From: Mesorhizobium sangaii
GTDB taxonomy: Bacteria; Pseudomonadota; Alphaproteobacteria; Rhizobiales; Rhizobiaceae
Reading direction: 5' to 3'
Length of the DNA stretch: 64,000 nucleotides
NCBI RefSeq assembly: GCF_014207355.1
Contig: NZ_JACHEF010000002.1
Span: forward strand, 930,001-994,000
Part shown: positions 35,719 through 44,895 of the stretch, one piece after another
Numbering within the stretch: position 1 is the stretch's first letter
Layout: every line of letters begins with the position of its first letter
Position numbers and translations under genes: made by a program
The notes under the pieces: generated by a model
Seen by the model: only the letters and a program-made list of their open reading frames with translations
Databases searched by the model: none
Told to the model about the DNA's origin: nothing

Positions 35719-35820
35719 AATGTCGCCCAAAAGTGATCCCGGTTTTGGGATAACGACATGCGTCAAAGCAAGGTAATGCATGTCGCCCAAAAGTGGGCCC
35801 GGTTTTGGGACAACGACATG
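35719..35820. repeat. Tandem pair of 60-bp palindromic elements between chvI and chvG
   Basis: TGTCGCCCAAAAGTG starts at 35721 and again at 35781, exactly 60 bp apart. Each copy ends in CGGTTTTGGGA(T/C)AACGACATG. CCCAAAA and TTTTGGG are the inverted arms, and ATGTCG and CGACAT the outer ends. It is a variant of the dispersed repeat with C for G at the arms, and fills most of the 144-bp chvI-chvG gap. Confidence 0.85.
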
Positions 35821-35855
35821 CATCAAGGCAAAGACTAGGCGGGAGCTGCTATTCG

Positions 35856-37643
35856 ATGGCAGTGGAAGCACAGCAGCGAACAAGACCGGCGGGCGCTGCC
35901 AGGCGGCCGTCGCGTATCATGCCGTCATTCGTGTCGAAAATCACTGTGCCGATGCGCCGCTTCCTCGGCCATCACATCTTTTCCAGCCTGACGCGGCGTA
36001 TCCTCTTCCTCAACCTCGCCGGCCTCGCCGTCCTGGTCACCGGCATCCTCTATCTCAACACCTTCCGTGACGGGCTGATCGACGCCCGCGTCGAAAGCCT
36101 GATGACCCAGGGCGAGATCATCGCCGGCGCCATTGCCGCATCGGCGACGGTCGAGACGGATTCGATCAGCATCGACCCGGAAAAGCTGCTCGAGCTGCAG
36201 GCCGGCGAAAGCCTTGGGCCGGGCTCGGACCAGCTCGACAATCTCGACTTCCCGATCAATCCGGAGCGTGTCGCGCCGGTGCTGAGAAGGCTGATCTCGC
36301 CGACCCGCACGCGCGCCCGCATCTATGACCGCGATGCCAATCTGCTGCTCGATTCGCGCCATCTCTATTCGCGTGGCCAGATCCTGCGCTACGACCTGCC
36401 GCCGGTTGAAGAGGAAGAGCCCGATCTGGTCGAGCGCATCCAGAAATTTGTCTTCGATTTCTTCCGCAACACCGCGCTGCCGGTCTATCACGAGCAGCCG
36501 GGCGGCAATGGCGCCGCTTTCCCGGAAGTGGTCAAGGCGCTCACCGGCAGCCCGTCGACCATCGTGCGCGTATCGGAACAGGGCGAGCAGATCGTTTCGG
36601 TGGCGGTACCGATCCAGCGCTTCCGCGCCGTCCTCGGCGTGCTGATGCTGTCGACGGAAGGCGGCGACATCGACAAGATCGTCGCCGCCGAGCGCAAGGC
36701 GATCCTGCGCGTCTTCGGCATCGCGGCGCTTGTCACCGCCATCCTGTCGATGCTGCTTGCCTCCACCATCGCCAATCCGCTGCGCCGGCTGTCGGCGGCG
36801 GCCGTGCGGGTGCGGCGCGGCGTCAAGAGCCGCGAGGAAATTCCGGACTTTTCCGATCGCCAGGATGAGATCGGCAATCTGTCGATCGCCATACGCGACA
36901 TGACCAACGCGCTCTACGCCCGCATCGAGGCAATCGAAAGCTTTGCAGCGGATGTGTCGCACGAATTGAAGAACCCGCTGACCTCGCTTCGCAGCGCGGT
37001 GGAAACCTTGCCGCTGGCCAAGAACGACAATTCGCGCGGCCGGCTGATGGACATCATCCAGCACGACGTCAGGCGGCTGGACCGGCTGATCACCGATATT
37101 TCCGACGCCTCCCGCCTCGATGCCGAACTGGCGCGTGAAGATGCAGGCACGGTCGACCTGAAGAAATTCATCACCGACCTCGTTGCCGTTTCGCGTGAAG
37201 CCACGCGCAACAAGAAGGCCGTCGAGATCGAGTTCAAGGTCGCCAAGCTGCCGCAGGGCGTCAAAGGCTATGTGGTCGTCGGCCATGATCTGCGCATCGG
37301 CCAGGTCATCACCAACCTGATCGAGAACGCCCGCTCCTTCGTTCCCGAGGACCATGGCCACATCAGCCTGTCGCTGGCGCGCGCCGGCAAGTTCAACATC
37401 GTCACCGTCGACGACAATGGTCCCGGCATCCGCGCCGACAACATCGACCGCATCTTCGAACGCTTCTACACCGACCGGCCCGCAGGCGAGGCGTTCGGCC
37501 AGAATTCGGGTCTTGGCCTGTCGATATCCAGGCAGATCGTCGAGGCCCATGGCGGCACCTTGACCGCCGAAAACATCCCCGGCACCAAGCCTGGCGAAAT
37601 CAAAGGCGCGCGCTTCGTCGTGACACTGCCGGCCGAAGCATGA
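35856..37643 (+). CDS. chvG: Sensor histidine kinase ChvG (ExoS)
   Basis: ChvG is the inner-membrane sensor for ChvI. The 595-residue protein has an N-terminal membrane span (about residues 52-70; ILFLNLAGLAVLVTGILYL), a periplasmic domain to about residue 285, and a second span (IAALVTAILSMLLAST). A HAMP segment follows, then the H-box SFAADVSHELKNPLTSLRSAV, an N-box IENARSF and G-boxes DDNGPGI and GLGLSISRQIVEAHGG. The ATG at 35856 is a guess among several. The stop TGA is part of the palindromic repeat that follows. Negative regulator ExoR is not in the window. Confidence 0.94.
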   Translation: MAVEAQQRTRPAGAARRPSRIMPSFVSKITVPMRRFLGHHIFSSLTRRILFLNLAGLAVLVTGILYLNTFRDGLIDARVESLMTQGEIIAGAIAASATVETDSISIDPEKLLELQAGESLGPGSDQLDNLDFPINPERVAPVLRRLISPTRTRARIYDRDANLLLDSRHLYSRGQILRYDLPPVEEEEPDLVERIQKFVFDFFRNTALPVYHEQPGGNGAAFPEVVKALTGSPSTIVRVSEQGEQIVSVAVPIQRFRAVLGVLMLSTEGGDIDKIVAAERKAILRVFGIAALVTAILSMLLASTIANPLRRLSAAAVRVRRGVKSREEIPDFSDRQDEIGNLSIAIRDMTNALYARIEAIESFAADVSHELKNPLTSLRSAVETLPLAKNDNSRGRLMDIIQHDVRRLDRLITDISDASRLDAELAREDAGTVDLKKFITDLVAVSREATRNKKAVEIEFKVAKLPQGVKGYVVVGHDLRIGQVITNLIENARSFVPEDHGHISLSLARAGKFNIVTVDDNGPGIRADNIDRIFERFYTDRPAGEAFGQNSGLGLSISRQIVEAHGGTLTAENIPGTKPGEIKGARFVVTLPAEA

Positions 37644-37683
37644 TCCCGAAAAGTGGGAACCGGTTTTCGGACAGGATCATGCT
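37638..37683. repeat. Dispersed palindromic repeat, copy 3
   Basis: AGCATGATCC (37638-37647) and GGATCATGCT (37674-37683) are perfect inverted ends around the core CGAAAAGTGGGAACCGGTTT. It overlaps the end of chvG and supplies its stop codon. A shortened half copy (AGCATGATCCCGGATAAG) follows from 37695, inside the 5' end of hprK. Confidence 0.88.
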
Positions 37684-38176
37684 TCATTCAGAAAGCATGA
37701 TCCCGGATAAGATCGTGCCTGATCCGGCTGCGCAGCCTGAAAACATTCACGGGACCGCGATCCTGATCGGCGATCGCGGCGTCCTTATCACCGGGCGGTC
37801 CGGCGCCGGCAAGACGACGCTGGCGCTGACACTCCTGGACCATTGCCGCGCGCGCGGGCTGTTCTCGCGGCTGATCGGCGACGACAGGCTGCTTGCCGCG
37901 GCCCGCGCCGGGCGGCTGGTCTGTCGCGTGCCGGCGACCATTGCCGGTCTCGCCGAGGTGCCTGGATTCATGCCGCGGCCGCTGCCGTTCGAGCCGGGCG
38001 GGGTGATCGACCTGCATGTGAGGCTGGTGCCAAAGGCAGAGATGGCCCGTTTCCAGGAGGAAATCAGCGAGCCGGTCGCAGGCTGCCCGGTGCCGCGTAT
38101 CGACCTTGCCGAGCGCAACGCCGCCACCGCCTTGCCCGCCGTGATGGCGCGGTTGTCGATCGCGCCTTTTCGATGA
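37679..38176 (+). CDS. hprK: HPr kinase/phosphorylase, short alphaproteobacterial form
   Basis: HprK phosphorylates a serine of the PTS carrier HPr. The protein, about 165 residues, has only the catalytic domain, without the N-terminal domain of Bacillus HprK (about 310 residues). Walker A is GRSGAGKTTLALTL; GVIDLHVRLVPK follows. Start at 37679 (MLHSES) or 37697 (MIPDKIV) is unresolved, because both lie in repeat sequence. The order chvG-hprK-EIIA-HPr is typical of rhizobial PTS-Ntr, which links nitrogen and carbon status to ChvG/I signalling. Confidence 0.9.
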   Translation: MLHSESMIPDKIVPDPAAQPENIHGTAILIGDRGVLITGRSGAGKTTLALTLLDHCRARGLFSRLIGDDRLLAAARAGRLVCRVPATIAGLAEVPGFMPRPLPFEPGGVIDLHVRLVPKAEMARFQEEISEPVAGCPVPRIDLAERNAATALPAVMARLSIAPFR

Positions 38177-38340
38177 TCCGCTCCGGATTTTTTGTTGCAA
38201 TGCGTCAAAATGGCATGGGCCGGCGCAATTTGGGGCTTGTCAACCGGCCGCGCGTCGACAAGATAGCGCTCCCGCCGCCTGGAATGGCTGGCGAGCATAA
38301 TATGCGCCTGTGAAGCGGCGATGACGGGAGCCACCAAAGA

Positions 38341-38742
38341 ATGATCGGACTCGTGCTTGTAACGCACGGTCAACTGGCCGCCGAGTTCCGACATGCCGTG
38401 GAACATGTCGTCGGGCCACAAGACAATTTCGAAACCGTGGCGATCGGCGCCGATGACGATATGGAGCAGCGTCGCCGCGACATCGTCGACGCCGTCGCAC
38501 GTGTCGACACCGGGACGGGCGTCATCGTGCTGACCGACATGTTCGGCGGCACCCCTTCCAACCTTGCCATTTCGGTGATGGAGTCCGGCCGCACCGAGGT
38601 GATCGCCGGCATGAACCTGCCGATGCTGATCAAGCTCTCCTCGATCCGCAAGGGCGACAACATGGCGGCCGCACTTGACGAGGCGCAGGCCGCCGGCCGC
38701 AAATACATCAACGTCGCCAGCCAGCTATTGAGCAGCAAATGA
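38341..38742 (+). CDS. PTS system mannose-type EIIA component
   Basis: A 133-residue PTS EIIA of the mannose (ManX) family. Phospho-acceptor His9 lies in VLVTHGQLA, and VIVLTDMFGGTPSNLAI is diagnostic. No EIIB, EIIC or EIID permease is encoded nearby, so it is probably a regulatory phospho-carrier (often called PtsM or EIIA-Man), not part of a sugar importer. Its stop overlaps the HPr gene start by 4 bp, so the two are co-translated. Confidence 0.93.
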   Translation: MIGLVLVTHGQLAAEFRHAVEHVVGPQDNFETVAIGADDDMEQRRRDIVDAVARVDTGTGVIVLTDMFGGTPSNLAISVMESGRTEVIAGMNLPMLIKLSSIRKGDNMAAALDEAQAAGRKYINVASQLLSSK

Positions 38743-39035
38743 ACGCGCTGTCCCCGGAAGAAGACCAGATCGTCCGGGACTTTCCGATCATCAACCAGCG
38801 CGGCCTGCACGCGCGCGCCTCGGCGAAATTCGTCCAGCTGGCGAGCGGCTTCGACGCCTCGGTGCATGTCGAGAAGGATGGCGTCAAGGTCGGCGGCACC
38901 TCGATCATGGGCCTGATGATGCTGGCGGCAAGCCCGGGCTACTCGATCCGTGTCACCGCCAGCGGGCCGGAGGCGCTGCAGGTCATCGACGCGCTGGAGC
39001 AACTGGTGGCGTCCCGTTTCGGCGAGGAAAGCTGA
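38739..39035 (+). CDS. ptsH: Phosphocarrier protein HPr
   Basis: HPr takes phosphate from PTS enzyme I on a histidine and passes it to EIIA. The 98-residue protein has His24 in RGLHARASAKFVQLA and the regulatory serine near residue 55 (GGTSIMGLMML), the target of HprK. Enzyme I (PtsP) is not in the window. It ends a compact group with hprK and EIIA, and a mini palindrome follows before ahcY. Confidence 0.95.
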   Translation: MNALSPEEDQIVRDFPIINQRGLHARASAKFVQLASGFDASVHVEKDGVKVGGTSIMGLMMLAASPGYSIRVTASGPEALQVIDALEQLVASRFGEES

Positions 39036-39051
39036 TCCTCACATCGCCAAA

Positions 39052-39070
39052 GCATGTCCGATGGACATGC
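39052..39070. repeat. Minimal palindrome related to the dispersed repeat
   Basis: GCATGTCC (39052-39059) and GGACATGC (39063-39070) flank 3 bp. The same arms bound the full element at 58091-58135, so this looks like a copy with its core deleted. Confidence 0.6.
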
Positions 39071-39074
39071 AGGG

Positions 39075-39090
39075 ATAAAGATTTCTTTAT
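39075..39090. promoter_or_regulatory. Candidate SahR-type operator upstream of ahcY
   Basis: ATAAAGA-TT-TCTTTAT is a perfect 16-bp palindrome about 127 bp before the ahcY start. Its AT-rich AAAGA/TCTTT form resembles sites I recall for SahR, an SAH-sensing ArsR-type repressor of ahcY and methionine genes. No sahR gene is in the window. Confidence 0.5.
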
Positions 39091-39216
39091 ATCCCATTGT
39101 CGTCCAAGCCCCGATCTGCTAGTCAGACCGGCAATTCGCGCCCTTCGACGCGCCGACCGGCGTGGGCGCATCCGCAACCAATTCGCAGCAAGAACAATTC
39201 GCATCGGAGCACTGCC

Positions 39217-40617
39217 ATGACGGGTAGCAAGGACTATGTGGTCGCCGACATCTCGCTTGCCGGCTGGGGCCGCAAGGAAATCGAGATCGCCGAAACCGAA
39301 ATGCCGGGCCTGATGGCCAGCCGCGAGGAATTCGGTGACAAGAAGCCGCTGAAGGGCGCGCGCATCACCGGCTCGCTGCACATGACCATCCAGACGGCGG
39401 TGCTGATCGAGACGCTGAAGGCTCTCGGCGCCGATATCCGCTGGGCTTCGTGCAACATCTTCTCGACCCAGGACCATGCGGCCGCGGCCATCGCCGAGGC
39501 GGGTATCCCCGTGTTCGCCGTCAAGGGCGAGTCGCTCGAGGAATATTGGGATTACACAGACAAGATCTTCCAGTGGGCCGACGGCGGCACCTCCAACATG
39601 ATCCTCGATGATGGCGGCGACGCCACCATGTACATCCTGATCGGCGCCCGCGCCGAGGCCGGCGAGGACGTGCTGTCCAACCCGCAGAGCGAGGAAGAGG
39701 AATATTTCTACGCCCAGGTCAAGAAGCGCCTGAAGGCTTCGCCCGGCTTCTTCACCAAGCAGAAGGCGGCGATCCGCGGCGTCACCGAAGAGACGACCAC
39801 CGGCGTCAACCGGCTTTACCAGTTGCAGAAGAAGGGCCTGTTGCCCTTCCCCGCCATCAACGTCAACGACTCGGTCACCAAGTCGAAGTTCGACAACAAA
39901 TATGGCTGCAAGGAATCGCTGGTCGACGGCATCCGCCGCGGCACCGACACCATGATGGCCGGCAAGGTCGCGGTCGTCTGCGGCTACGGCGACGTCGGCA
40001 AGGGCTCGTCGGCCTCGCTCAAGGGCGCCGGCGCCCGCGTCAAGGTCACCGAGGTCGACCCGATCTGCGCCCTGCAGGCGGCGATGGACGGTTTTGAAGT
40101 CGTCACGCTGGAAGATGCGGCACCCACCGCCGACATCGTCATCACCACCACCGGCAACAAGGACGTCGTCACCCTCGACCACATGCGCTCGATGAAGGAC
40201 ATGGTGATCGTCGGCAACATCGGTCACTTCGACAATGAGATCCAGGTCGCCGCGCTGCGCAACCTGAAATGGACCAACGTCAAGCCGCAGGTCGACATGA
40301 TCACCTTCCCGGATGGCAAGCGGATGATCCTGCTGTCGGAAGGCCGGCTGCTCAATCTCGGCAACGCCACCGGTCATCCGAGCTTCGTCATGTCGGCTTC
40401 GTTCACCAACCAGGTGCTGGCCCAGATCGAGCTCTACACCAAGCCCGGTCAGTACGCGAACCAGGTCTATGTCCTGCCCAAGCATCTCGATGAAAAGGTC
40501 GCGCGCCTGCATCTCGACAAGCTTGGCGCCCGCCTGACCGAATTGTCCGGTGAGCAGGCCGCCTATATCGGCGTGACCCAGCAGGGACCGTTCAAGCCGG
40601 AACACTACCGCTATTAA
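39217..40617 (+). CDS. ahcY: Adenosylhomocysteinase
   Basis: Splits S-adenosylhomocysteine to adenosine and homocysteine, relieving product inhibition of methyltransferases. The 466-residue protein matches the family, with [27 protein letters not shown], the NAD-binding motif [22 protein letters not shown] (near residue 250-270) and C-terminal [28 protein letters not shown] is the expected start at 39217; in-frame codons back to 39097 are not homologous. A strong terminator follows at 40648. Confidence 0.97.
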   Translation: MTGSKDYVVADISLAGWGRKEIEIAETEMPGLMASREEFGDKKPLKGARITGSLHMTIQTAVLIETLKALGADIRWASCNIFSTQDHAAAAIAEAGIPVFAVKGESLEEYWDYTDKIFQWADGGTSNMILDDGGDATMYILIGARAEAGEDVLSNPQSEEEEYFYAQVKKRLKASPGFFTKQKAAIRGVTEETTTGVNRLYQLQKKGLLPFPAINVNDSVTKSKFDNKYGCKESLVDGIRRGTDTMMAGKVAVVCGYGDVGKGSSASLKGAGARVKVTEVDPICALQAAMDGFEVVTLEDAAPTADIVITTTGNKDVVTLDHMRSMKDMVIVGNIGHFDNEIQVAALRNLKWTNVKPQVDMITFPDGKRMILLSEGRLLNLGNATGHPSFVMSASFTNQVLAQIELYTKPGQYANQVYVLPKHLDEKVARLHLDKLGARLTELSGEQAAYIGVTQQGPFKPEHYRY

Positions 40618-40647
40618 CCAAAGCTAAAATTGCTACCAGATATTGAT

Positions 40648-40682
40648 GCCGGGCGATTGACTTTTCGCCCGGCTTTATTTTT
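40648..40682 (+). terminator. Intrinsic terminator of ahcY
   Basis: GCCGGGCG (40648-40655) pairs with CGCCCGGC (40666-40673) and is followed by TTTATTTTT. It is 30 bp past the ahcY stop. Confidence 0.9.
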
Positions 40683-40819
40683 GCGCGCCGCCAGCCTTCA
40701 CGGCGATTCGGCGAGGGTTTATTGTCAGGTGATTCGCGACGCTTCCGGCCCGAGAGGGGGATCGAGAGAGGCGCGCATTCAGGGCGGTCTTGCATTCAGG
40801 CGGCGGAGAGGACCAAGAC

Positions 40820-43375
40820 ATGCCGGGGCAACACCCGCACACAGCGGGACGGGCCGTTTCCGGCGGCCAAGACGATTCGGAGGTTACTGGCTCCGCCTTG
40901 CAAGGCGGAGGCCTGTCATGGCGTGCTCGCGCGGCACTGTTCCTTGCCACATCCGCGTTTGCCTGCCCCTTGGCCAATGCGGTTGCGCATGCGCAAGCCG
41001 CCGGCGTGGCCACGGCCGGGATGTCGATCAGCGCGATCGAGGTCATGCAGCTTGCGGTGTTTGTCGGCGTGACCGGCGCGGCACTTCTGTCGGCCATCGT
41101 TCTCATCCGCGAAAGAGCCCGCACCTCGGCGGACAATGTCGAACTCAGGAGCCGCCTCGCCGACATCAACGCGGCCCTGCGCCGCTCGGAGGCGCTGCTC
41201 AATCTGCGCGACCAGCGCCTGGTCGTCTGGGCCGCGGAAAACAAGAAACCCGAACTCATCGGCACATTGCCCGTCGAAAGCGGTGCTCCCGAGGACCGGG
41301 CCGCTTTCCTAGCTTTCGGCCGCTGGCTGATGCCGCGTTCGGCGGCGGCGCTCGAACACGCCGTCGCGGGTTTGCGCGAAAAGGCGAAGCACTTCGACCT
41401 CGTCATCGAATCGCAGGCCGGCGCACCGCTCGAAGTGCATGGCCGCAAGAGCGCCGCCCATGTGCTCGTGCGTTTCGTCTCGCTCTCGGAGACGCAGCGC
41501 AGCCAGGCCAGGCTGAAGATCGAGAACCAGCGGCTGGCCGCCGACCATGACACGATGATCGGCCTGCTCGACGCGCTGAACATGCCGGCATGGCTTCGCA
41601 GCGAGGATGGGCGGCTGAAGTGGGTCAACCGGGCCTATGCCGATGCGGTCGAAGCCGAAAGTGCCGAAGCCGCGGTTCGCGAGGCAAAGGAGTTCCTCGG
41701 CGGCCAGGCACGCGATGCGATTGCCGCCCAGCACAAAACGCATCCGGTCTTCGAGCAGTCGCTTTCCACCGTGATCGAAGGCGACCGCCGAGTGTTTGCG
41801 GTTACCGATTTTGCCGGCGCCGATGGCTCTGCCGGCCTTGCCTGCGACATCAGCGCCATCGAGACCGTTCGCACCGAGTACGAACGGACCGTCAGGAGCC
41901 ACGCCGACACGCTCGATCAGCTCAACACGGCTGTCGCCATTTTCGACACCGACGAGAAGTTGCGGTTCTTCAACCAGGCTTTCCAGAAGCTGTGGGGGCT
42001 CGACAGCGGCTTCCTGCACAGCGCTCCCGACAATGCCCTGCTGCTCGACCGGCTGCGCAGCTCGGGCAAGATCGCCGAGCAGCCGGAATGGCGCCGCTGG
42101 AAGGAAGGCCTGCTCGGCGCTTACCGCGCGGTCGAATCGCAGGAACATTGGTGGCATCTGCCGGACGGTAAGACCATCCGCGTCGTCGCCAACCCGCAGC
42201 CCAAGGGCGGCGTGACCTGGGTATTCGAAAACCTGACCGAGAAGATGGACCTCGAAAGCCGCTACCAGACAGCGGTGCGGGTGCAGGGCGAGACGCTCGA
42301 CAACCTTGCCGAAGGCGTGGCGGTGTTCGGCCCCGATGGCAGGCTTCGGCTGTCGAACCCTGCCTTTGCCAAGCTCTGGGGCTTGAGCGGCGATGCGGCC
42401 AAGCCCAATGTGCACGTGTCCGCGATCCGCGACCTTTGCGACCGGCAGGCGGCGGACAGTCCCTGGCCGGGCTTCGTTGCCGCCATCACCGGCTTCGACG
42501 ACGAGCGCCGCGACCGCCACGGCCAGACCGAACTCAACAATGGCAATGTGCTGAGCTACGCCATAATCCCGTTGCCTAACGGGCAAGTGATGATGACCTT
42601 CGTCGACGTCACCGACAGCGTCAACGTCGAGCGGGCGCTGAAGGACAAGAACGAGGCGCTGCAGAAATCCGATCAGCTCAAGAACGAATTCGTCCAGCAC
42701 GTCTCCTATGAATTGCGCTCGCCGCTGACCAACATCATCGGCTTCACCGAACTTCTGTCGCTGCCGGCGACCGGTCCTCTGACGCAGAAACAGCGCGAAT
42801 ATGTCGAGCATGTCGGCTCGTCCTCCTCGGTCCTGCTCACCATCGTCAACGACATCCTGGACCTGGCGACGGTCGACGCCGGCATCATGCAACTCGACAT
42901 TTCAGAGGTGCATGTCGATCGCACCATCGCGGCTGCGGCCGAACTGGTGGCCGACCGGCTGGAGGAGCATTCGATCAGGCTCGAGGTCGATGCCGCCGCG
43001 GCGCCGAAGACGTTCCACGGCGACGAAATCCGCGTGCGCCAGATCCTCTACAATCTGCTCAGCAACGCCGCCAACTACGCGCCGGAAGCCAGCACCATCC
43101 GGCTCACCTGCCGCCATCTGGCGGACGGGGTGGAATTCTCGGTTCATGACGACGGCCCCGGCATGCCGCCGGATTTGCTCGATTCGGTGTTTCGCCGTTT
43201 TGAGCCGCGTGCCAATGGCGGCCGCCGGCGCGGTGCCGGTCTCGGCCTGTCGATCGTCAAGAGCTTTGTCGAGCTGCATGGCGGCAGCGTTCGCATCGAA
43301 ACCGGCAAGGACAAGGGCACGACCGTCATCTGCACCTTTCCCGACATGCCGGGCATCCGCGCTGCGGCCGAGTAG
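40820..43375 (+). CDS. divL: DivL-type PAS-domain sensor pseudo-histidine kinase
   Basis: An 851-residue membrane-anchored kinase-like protein: a hydrophobic N-terminal part with a signal-like and a membrane segment (about 35-95), several PAS-like modules (about 230-600), then the kinase core. The H-box reads VQHVSYELRSPLTNIIGF: Tyr630 replaces the phospho-acceptor His, the hallmark of DivL, which steers the CckA-CtrA cell-cycle pathway and DivK. N-box LLSNAANYAP and G-boxes DDGPGMPP and GAGLGLSIVKSF are kept. GAGAGG lies upstream of the ATG. It is followed by the tsaE fusion 8 bp downstream. Confidence 0.9.
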   Translation: MPGQHPHTAGRAVSGGQDDSEVTGSALQGGGLSWRARAALFLATSAFACPLANAVAHAQAAGVATAGMSISAIEVMQLAVFVGVTGAALLSAIVLIRERARTSADNVELRSRLADINAALRRSEALLNLRDQRLVVWAAENKKPELIGTLPVESGAPEDRAAFLAFGRWLMPRSAAALEHAVAGLREKAKHFDLVIESQAGAPLEVHGRKSAAHVLVRFVSLSETQRSQARLKIENQRLAADHDTMIGLLDALNMPAWLRSEDGRLKWVNRAYADAVEAESAEAAVREAKEFLGGQARDAIAAQHKTHPVFEQSLSTVIEGDRRVFAVTDFAGADGSAGLACDISAIETVRTEYERTVRSHADTLDQLNTAVAIFDTDEKLRFFNQAFQKLWGLDSGFLHSAPDNALLLDRLRSSGKIAEQPEWRRWKEGLLGAYRAVESQEHWWHLPDGKTIRVVANPQPKGGVTWVFENLTEKMDLESRYQTAVRVQGETLDNLAEGVAVFGPDGRLRLSNPAFAKLWGLSGDAAKPNVHVSAIRDLCDRQAADSPWPGFVAAITGFDDERRDRHGQTELNNGNVLSYAIIPLPNGQVMMTFVDVTDSVNVERALKDKNEALQKSDQLKNEFVQHVSYELRSPLTNIIGFTELLSLPATGPLTQKQREYVEHVGSSSSVLLTIVNDILDLATVDAGIMQLDISEVHVDRTIAAAAELVADRLEEHSIRLEVDAAAAPKTFHGDEIRVRQILYNLLSNAANYAPEASTIRLTCRHLADGVEFSVHDDGPGMPPDLLDSVFRRFEPRANGGRRRGAGLGLSIVKSFVELHGGSVRIETGKDKGTTVICTFPDMPGIRAAAE

Positions 43376-43383
43376 CGCGCTCG

Positions 43384-44895
43384 ATGACGGGACCGGTGCT
43401 GGAGCGTTTACTCTCCGACGAGACACAGACGGCGTTGCTGGGCGAGGATCTGGCGATGTCTTTGCGACCAGGCGACGTCCTGGCGCTCAAGGGCGACCTC
43501 GGCGCCGGCAAGTCCACCCTGGCGCGGGCGTTGATCAGGGCTTTGGCCGACGATGCCGGTCTCGATGTTCCAAGCCCGACCTTCACGCTGGTGCAAAGCT
43601 ACGACACCCGCATCCGTGTCCATCATTTCGATCTCTACCGCCTGTCCTCGGCGGCTGAGATTGACGAACTTGGTTTCGACGAAGCCCTGGCGCAAGGCGC
43701 AGCCCTGGTCGAGTGGCCGGAACGAGCCGAAGATTACCTGCCGAAAACCTCGGTTCTGATCGAACTCGTCCAGCATGGCGAGGGCCGGCTGGCCCGGCTG
43801 TCGGGCGAGGGCGCTGCCTTCGACCGCGCGGCACGATCGCTGGCCATGCGCGACTTTCTCGAAAGTGCCGGCTGGGGCGAAGCAAGGCGCCGCCATCTCA
43901 TCGGCGATGCCTCGGCTCGCTCCTACGAGATTGTTTCGCTTGCCGGCCGAAAGCCGCAGGTCTTGATGAACTCGCCGCGGCTGGTGCTCGGGCCGCCGGT
44001 CCGCGACGGCAGGCCCTATGCCGAGATCGCACATACCGCGCAGTCGGTCTCCGCCTTCGTCGCCGTCGACCGGGCTTTGAAGGCGGGTGGGGTCAGCGTT
44101 CCGGAAATCCATGCCGAGGACCAGGATCAGGGGTTCCTGCTGCTCGAACATCTTGGTTCCGAGGGATTTCTCGGTGGCGATGGCCAGCCGGCGGCCGAGC
44201 GTTATGCGGCGGCGGCCCAATTGCTGGCCACGATGCACGGCAGGACCTGGCCGCAACGCCTGCCGACGGGGCATGGCGGCTTCCATGACGTGCCGCCTTT
44301 CGACCGCGACGCCATGATGATCGAAGCCGATCTGCTGGTCGACTGGTACGTGCCGGCGATAACGGGCAGCCCGGCAAGCGATGCCTTGCGCGCCGGTTAC
44401 CACAAGGAGTGGAACGCACTCCTCGACCGGCTGCAAGGCCGCGAAACCACGCTGATGCTGCGTGATTTCCATTCGCCCAACATCATCTGGCGTGGCGACC
44501 GCACCGGGCATGATCGGCTGGGCATCGTCGATTTCCAGGACGCGCTGATCGGTCCGTGCGCCTATGACGTCGCCTCGCTCGCCATGGACGCGCGTGTTAC
44601 GATGTCGCCCGAGATCGAGCGGGAGACGCTCGACGCCTATGTCGCGGCGCGCCACGCCGCCGGTGGTTTTGATGAAGCAGGCTTCCTGGAATCCTACGCA
44701 ATCATGGCGGCGCAGCGAAACTCCAAGATCCTCGGCATCTTCGTCCGTCTCGAAAAGCGCGACGGCAAGCCCTATTATCTGAAGCACCTGCCGCGCATTC
44801 GCGATTATCTGCGCCGGGCGCTGTCCCATCCGACGCTGGCCAGCCTGCGGGAATTCTACAACGCCAACGGTTTGCTGGAGGAGCGGGCACTGTGA
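43384..44895 (+). CDS. tsaE: TsaE tRNA-modification ATPase fused to AmgK-type sugar kinase
   Basis: A 503-residue fusion. Residues about 1-150 are TsaE, the ATPase of the tRNA t6A machinery: Walker A GDLGAGKSTLARA (near 38-50), PSPTFTLVQSY, and a DLYRLSSAAEIDELGF stretch. Residues about 160-500 are an aminoglycoside-phosphotransferase-fold kinase with catalytic MLRDFHSPNIIW and metal-binding LGIVDFQDAL. With murU next, this half is probably AmgK, the anomeric kinase of N-acetylmuramate/GlcNAc recycling. The stop overlaps the murU start. The two halves serve unrelated pathways, so the fusion is presumably for co-expression. Confidence 0.9.
   Translation: MTGPVLERLLSDETQTALLGEDLAMSLRPGDVLALKGDLGAGKSTLARALIRALADDAGLDVPSPTFTLVQSYDTRIRVHHFDLYRLSSAAEIDELGFDEALAQGAALVEWPERAEDYLPKTSVLIELVQHGEGRLARLSGEGAAFDRAARSLAMRDFLESAGWGEARRRHLIGDASARSYEIVSLAGRKPQVLMNSPRLVLGPPVRDGRPYAEIAHTAQSVSAFVAVDRALKAGGVSVPEIHAEDQDQGFLLLEHLGSEGFLGGDGQPAAERYAAAAQLLATMHGRTWPQRLPTGHGGFHDVPPFDRDAMMIEADLLVDWYVPAITGSPASDALRAGYHKEWNALLDRLQGRETTLMLRDFHSPNIIWRGDRTGHDRLGIVDFQDALIGPCAYDVASLAMDARVTMSPEIERETLDAYVAARHAAGGFDEAGFLESYAIMAAQRNSKILGIFVRLEKRDGKPYYLKHLPRIRDYLRRALSHPTLASLREFYNANGLLEERAL

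Noticed and set aside
35719..35820. Possible CRISPR array because of the exact 60-bp spacing
   Set aside because: Only two units are present, the sequence between them is itself repeated, and no cas genes are near.
39036..39216. SAM or SAH riboswitch in the ahcY leader
   Set aside because: I could not find the conserved pseudoknot elements. The visible structure is two simple palindromes.
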